From Enchytraeus crypticus (Eukaryota; Annelida; Clitellata; Enchytraeida; Enchytraeidae), in assembly GCA_905160935.1 (NCBI GenBank), contig CAJHZI010000463.1, forward strand, positions 310,001 to 374,000: 64,000 nt of DNA, written 5' to 3'. The notes under the pieces are model-generated. The model did not search any database. It was not told where the DNA came from and saw only the letters and a list, made by a program, of their open reading frames with translations. The translations under genes were made by a program, and so were the position numbers. Below, one piece after another: positions 62,186-64,000 of this stretch. Position 1 is the stretch's first letter. Each line of letters opens with the position of its first letter.

Positions 62186-62622
62186 CATATATACATGTAT
62201 ACAGTATATATATACATATTATGCCTATACATATATACATTTACATGTATATAACTGGCTGGAGCCAGTGACGAAGTCACGAAGTCAGTTAGACACTCGA
62301 CCGCGGATTGGTATATGCGAGGTTCAAATTCTGGGCTCGCCAATCACTGACATCGCTTTCGAGTAAGAAAACTGACGTTAACCTAAGCTTTACCAGCTTT
62401 TTAGCAAAGAACAGGTACCCTGTTAGGAAAGTGCATGATGGAACCATATCCATACGGAAGTCCGTATGTGACCTGGAAGTCACCAGGGACTGGATTGAAG
62501 TCAGCCAGGTGAGTGTCCTCTACGTTGGAGAGGTTCGTGGTGACGTAGAGGATCGAGTCAGGTCTCTGACTCTCGTGCCAAGTACCCAGAGTCTGAACTG
62601 TGTAGTAGAGCATCTCCCCAAA
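47974..62622 (-). CDS. Gene B: paralogue of gene A, astacin-like pseudoprotease with EGF, CUB and TSP1 tail (5' exons beyond window)
   Basis: Exons seen: 62622-62419, 61336-61225, 60741-60607, 59691-59576, 58491-58367, 57939-57809, 57404-57309, 56523-56419, 55564-55460, 54465-54364, 53406-53302, 52773-52651, an uncertain exon starting 51597, 50398-50319, 49585-49468, 49102-49034 and 48097-47974 (stop TAA 47976-47974). Every exon shared with gene A has the same length and phase, and stretches of intron align too, so A and B arose by tandem duplication. It has the same catalytic loss as A, but only six EGF exons after the CUB and an intact TSP1-type C-terminus. The signal peptide and the start of the astacin domain must lie to the right of the window. 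Confidence 0.85.
49552..50020 (-). repeat. Gene B TSP1-exon acceptor array
   Basis: The real acceptor and exon start (49585) are followed by four upstream copies near 49667-49709, 49743-49788, 49847-49890 and 49938-49980. Each carries GAGCAG|TG plus about 36 nt that could encode TGWGDWSSCSV, joined by TCAA-type linkers. Confidence 0.85.
50660..51035 (-). mobile_element. Interspersed repeat R3, copy
   Basis: Diverged full-length copy with a (TC)n flank on its left and GCAGTGGTCCTAACCACACC on its right, in a gene B intron. Confidence 0.6.
51105..51315 (-). mobile_element. SINE family S1, copy 3
   Basis: Reverse orientation, B box GGTTCGAATCCC around 51227-51239, A box near 51290. It lies in the gene B intron between the uncertain exon and the TSP1 exons. 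Confidence 0.75.
51508..51597 (-). CDS. Possible gene B exon between EGF and TSP1
   Basis: A good acceptor (TTTTACAG at 51598-51605) and donor (CCAG|GTAACA) frame a Cys-rich reading in the incoming phase: APCGGCLARPGYLQPKC, then VQTIPLRQCSYQ. It ends in phase 0, whereas the next exon at 50398 needs phase 2 to read its TSP1-like frame. An alternative acceptor inside that exon (ACGAG|TCATGC) would restore frame. The exon is plausible but its junction is unresolved. Confidence 0.4.
52077..52395 (+). mobile_element. LINE family L-c (L2/CR1-like) 3' end
   Basis: RSFSYAAPTIWNSLPANLRS then SLSTFSSKLKTYIFPP and a stop: the C-terminal signature of L2/CR1-type ORF2. A 3' UTR with GACGTCCCTGGCATCATCCC and ACGGACGTTAAACC follows, ending in a (TTA)n tail. 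It lies in a gene B intron. Confidence 0.75.
52651..57404 (-). CDS. Gene B EGF modules 2-7
   Basis: Six single-exon EGF modules, all phase 1-1: 57404-57309, 56523-56419, 55564-55460, 54465-54364, 53406-53302 and 52773-52651. The fourth ([20 protein letters not shown]) is the sole counterpart of the five-copy array in gene A. The last ([30 protein letters not shown]) ends at a normal donor ATG|GTTTG, where gene A is broken. A LINE fragment (54588-54990) sits in the intron upstream of the fourth exon. Confidence 0.88.
54588..54990 (+). mobile_element. LINE family L-a 3' fragment
   Basis: Matches the reverse complement of 63248-63660 over its length (HEELCKLMSEYNCF, VNWKYYLRL then a stop). It ends TTTGGTGAAATAAAGATGCAT in a (TA)n tract, in a gene B intron. 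Confidence 0.75.
55687..55830 (+). mobile_element. SINE family S2, copy 3
   Basis: ACTGGAGCCAGTGGC start, GACCGCGGATCAG, GAATCAAATCTTGGGCTCG and CACTTTCGAGCGAGGAAACT. Confidence 0.65.
57809..59691 (-). CDS. Gene B CUB domain, three exons
   Basis: Exons 59691-59576 ([20 protein letters not shown]), 58491-58367 (ending with the HWVEVRY segment) and 57939-57809 (RFCC start, [10 protein letters not shown]). Lengths 116, 125 and 131 nt equal gene A. The introns also align, including GA-rich tracts after the third exon boundary (28990-29220 in A, 57966-58255 in B). Confidence 0.88.
57966..58255. repeat. GA-rich tract in gene B intron
   Basis: Counterpart of 28997-29220, more diverged and slightly longer. 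Confidence 0.85.
58685..58800 (+). mobile_element. SINE family S2, copy 4 (diverged)
   Basis: Retains GGATTCAAATTTAATGCTC and GAGCAAACAACTGATGTTAA in the right order and spacing, but the head is degraded. Confidence 0.4.
58797..58921. other. Compound palindrome in gene B intron
   Basis: 58855-58921 is a perfect inverted repeat with 32-bp arms around TTT. Each arm itself contains AGCCGTTAC...GTAACGGCT, an inner inverted repeat. A third AGCCGTTAC...GTAACGGCT lies at 58804-58826. Confidence 0.85.
60607..60741 (-). CDS. Gene B EGF module after the astacin domain
   Basis: A 135-nt phase 1-1 exon: [20 protein letters not shown], then [18 protein letters not shown]. The donor is G|GTGTGT, weaker than the GTTTGT of gene A because the region has become G-rich. 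Confidence 0.87.
60911..61030. other. Foldback repeat next to gene B donor array
   Basis: Arms of about 46-50 bp (CCTCTGAAGTAACT...GTTCCATTCAAATTTCC... against its near complement 60982-61030) around a short AT-rich loop. It abuts the 45-bp donor array beginning at 61066. Confidence 0.75.
61066..61260 (-). repeat. Gene B iterated astacin-end splice donor (45-bp unit, four donors)
   Basis: Donors TCAG|GTTTG end the exon at 61225, 61180, 61135 or 61090. The reading frame remains open through all units ([26 protein letters not shown] and so on). Each choice adds exactly 15 residues and keeps phase 1. Confidence 0.88.
61225..62622 (-). CDS. Gene B degenerate astacin domain, last two exons
   Basis: Exon 62622-62419 (204 nt, phase 0-0) reads [20 protein letters not shown], then [11 protein letters not shown], almost identical to gene A. 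HExxH is replaced by YYTVQ and the Met-turn Tyr by Phe. Exon 61336-61225 begins [18 protein letters not shown] and ends LNLAYCS. It is followed by four in-frame copies of a 45-bp unit, each ending in the same donor TCAG|GTTTG. A SINE (62256-62407) lies only about 12 bp downstream of the first exon's donor. Confidence 0.85.
61975..62110. repeat. Interspersed repeat R5, copy 2
   Basis: Counterpart of 19280-19425, in a gene B intron, followed by AT-rich sequence and a (TA)n tract. Confidence 0.5.
62256..62407 (+). mobile_element. SINE family S2, copy 5
   Basis: GGCTGGAGCCAGTG start, GACCGCGGATTGG, GGTTCAAATTCTGGGCTCGC. It ends next to the donor of gene B exon 62622-62419. Confidence 0.65.
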
Positions 62623-63180
62623 CTATAGTCAATCAATCAATCAATAGTAGAGCATCTCCCCAAACTATAATCAATCAATCAATAGTAGAGCATCTCCCTA
62701 AACTACAATCAATCAATCAATAATAGATTATTTCCCCAAACTATAATCAGTCAATCAATAGTAGAGCATCTCCCCAAACTATAATCAATAATCAATCAAA
62801 AGTAGAACATCTCACCAAACTACAATCAATAATCAATCAAAAGTGGAGCATCTCACCAAACTACAATCAATCAATCAATCAATAGTAGAGCATCTCCCCA
62901 AACTATAATCAATCAATCATTAATAGATCATCTCCCCAAACTACAATCAATCAATCAATCAATAGTAGAGCATCTCCCCAAACTACAATCAATCAATAGT
63001 AGAGCATCTCCCCAAACTATAATCAATCAATCAATAATAGATCATCTCCCCAAACTATAATCAATCAATCAATCAATAGTAGAGCATCTCACCAAACTAC
63101 AGTCAATAATCAATCAAAAGTAGAACATCTCACCAAACTACAATCAATATTTGAGCATCTCCCTAAACTACAATAAATAG
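62604..63180 (-). repeat. Gene B catalytic-exon acceptor array (38-bp units)
   Basis: About fifteen copies of the same unit as in gene A, extending from the real acceptor of exon 62622 into the upstream intron. Linkers are variable TCAA repeats. The array is expanded roughly 2.5-fold relative to gene A. Confidence 0.86.
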
Positions 63181-63247
63181 TCTATCAATCACTTCAATCT
63201 CAATCAATGAGACAATCAATGATTGATCTCTGCAAACATCAATGAAA

Positions 63248-64000
63248 GAGATAATATGCATCTTTATTTCACCAAAAATATGGTAGCATAAGTACAACAA
63301 GTACACAATAAAAGGTACACTATACAAAGTGAAATCATGTTCAGCGAAACAGGGCAAAGAGATAAAGTGTTCGAAAACTAAAAGAACATGAAACATGGCA
63401 CACATGTACTTCGAAAAGCGTGCAATAAACAAATAAATTAAATAAATTAGAGAAAATTATACTCTTTTACTTTTTCATTTATCGTGCATAAATTTTAAGT
63501 TTTATTTAGTTTATTAATTTCAAAGTATAGACGCAAATAATACTTCCAGTTTACTTTTGATATATCCTTAACATTACATCCAAAAAAGCAATTGTACTCA
63601 GACATTAGTTTGCATAATTCTTCATGCCTATAATCAAAAATTTCACAGTAATGGTTACCCATTGAACGTAGCTTAGATAAAAACTTCAATCGTCTTGTAG
63701 CAATTTTTAGTTCAGCAGGCAATTGACACATATAAAATTGACTTTGAGCTATAATATTCTTATCGAATGTATGAAAAAGCTTAGAGTAGATCTGTGTATA
63801 TGCATTTTCAATGCTGCGGATTTGTGACTTAGACAGTACAACACTGTCTAAGCCATATAGTAACATGGGTACACATTGCGATTCAGTCAACGAAATTATC
63901 ACCTCCGGTGAAGAGGTGCCAATTCTTGAAAAAATCGCGTTGAGTACTCGAAAGAATTTTTGCTTCCTATTTTGTAAGTTTAATTTGAAATGCCTAGCAG
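63248..64000 (-). mobile_element. LINE family L-a, 5' end beyond window
   Basis: The minus strand encodes HFKLNLQNRKQKFFRVLNAI, VIISLTESQCVPMLLYGLDS, then SKSQIRSIENAY...FHTFDKN and LPAELKIATRRLKFLSKL, to a stop at about 63495. This is the region after the reverse-transcriptase palm in several LINE clades. The 3' UTR follows to TTTGGTGAAATAAAGATGCA. It is inserted in a gene B intron upstream of the acceptor array. Confidence 0.75.

Noticed and set aside
62308..62628. 106-codon plus-strand open frame (and 32759-32956)
   Set aside because: Antisense of the pseudo-catalytic exon joined to SINE sequence.

Overview
The window is AT-rich animal DNA, probably from a marine bilaterian invertebrate. 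Genes are split into many short exons with GT/AG introns. Introns are full of (TA)n and (GATT)n microsatellites, SINEs, 5'-truncated LINEs and DNA transposons. No bacterial-type operon, CRISPR array, rRNA or canonical tRNA gene was seen. I could not fix the species.

Three related astacin-family genes fill the window. I rebuilt them exon by exon from splice sites, reading phase and conserved exon lengths. Gene C (+ strand, about 2,840-18,640, 5' end unresolved) encodes a propeptide, an astacin domain with an intact HExxHxxGxxHExxR zinc motif, EGF, CUB, a roughly 500-residue Ser/Thr-rich mucin-like stretch, a TSP1-like module and a short Cys tail. Gene A (- strand, 41,275 down to 21,943) has 21 exons and a continuous 812-codon frame: signal peptide, propeptide with a furin-like site, astacin domain, EGF, CUB, then ten EGF modules. 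Gene B (- strand, from beyond 62,622 down to 47,974; 5' exons outside the window) is a tandem paralogue of A. It has six EGF modules after the CUB and, unlike A, keeps a TSP1-containing C-terminus. Several A and B exons have exactly the same length as the matching exons of C, so all three come from one ancestor.

Two results stand out. First, A and B have both lost the HExxH residues (YYTVQ in their place) and the Met-turn Tyr, but keep open frames and splice sites. They look like pseudoproteases beside one probably active gene. Second, many exon edges lie in tandem arrays in which a splice site plus the adjoining slice of exon has been copied repeatedly into the intron. This affects the catalytic-exon acceptors of C, A and B, a CUB-exon acceptor of C, the astacin-end donor of A and B, and a TSP1-exon acceptor of B. 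Gene A also carries five EGF exons in an exact 345-bp array.

Layout: 1-2,839, mostly featureless upstream DNA with a possible signal-peptide exon. 2,840-18,640, gene C. 18,641-21,942, intergenic or decayed 3' part of the A copy. 21,943-41,275, gene A, with a hAT-like element at 25,754-27,173 and a Tc1/mariner-like element at 34,431-35,586. 41,276-47,973, intergenic, with two terminal-inverted-repeat transposons embedded in (TA)n tracts. 47,974-62,622, gene B. 62,623-64,000, an acceptor-repeat array and a LINE. Secreted astacins with EGF, CUB and TSP1 modules act outside the cell on matrix or hatching/moulting substrates. That A and B act as non-catalytic binding partners or decoys for C-type enzymes is inference only.
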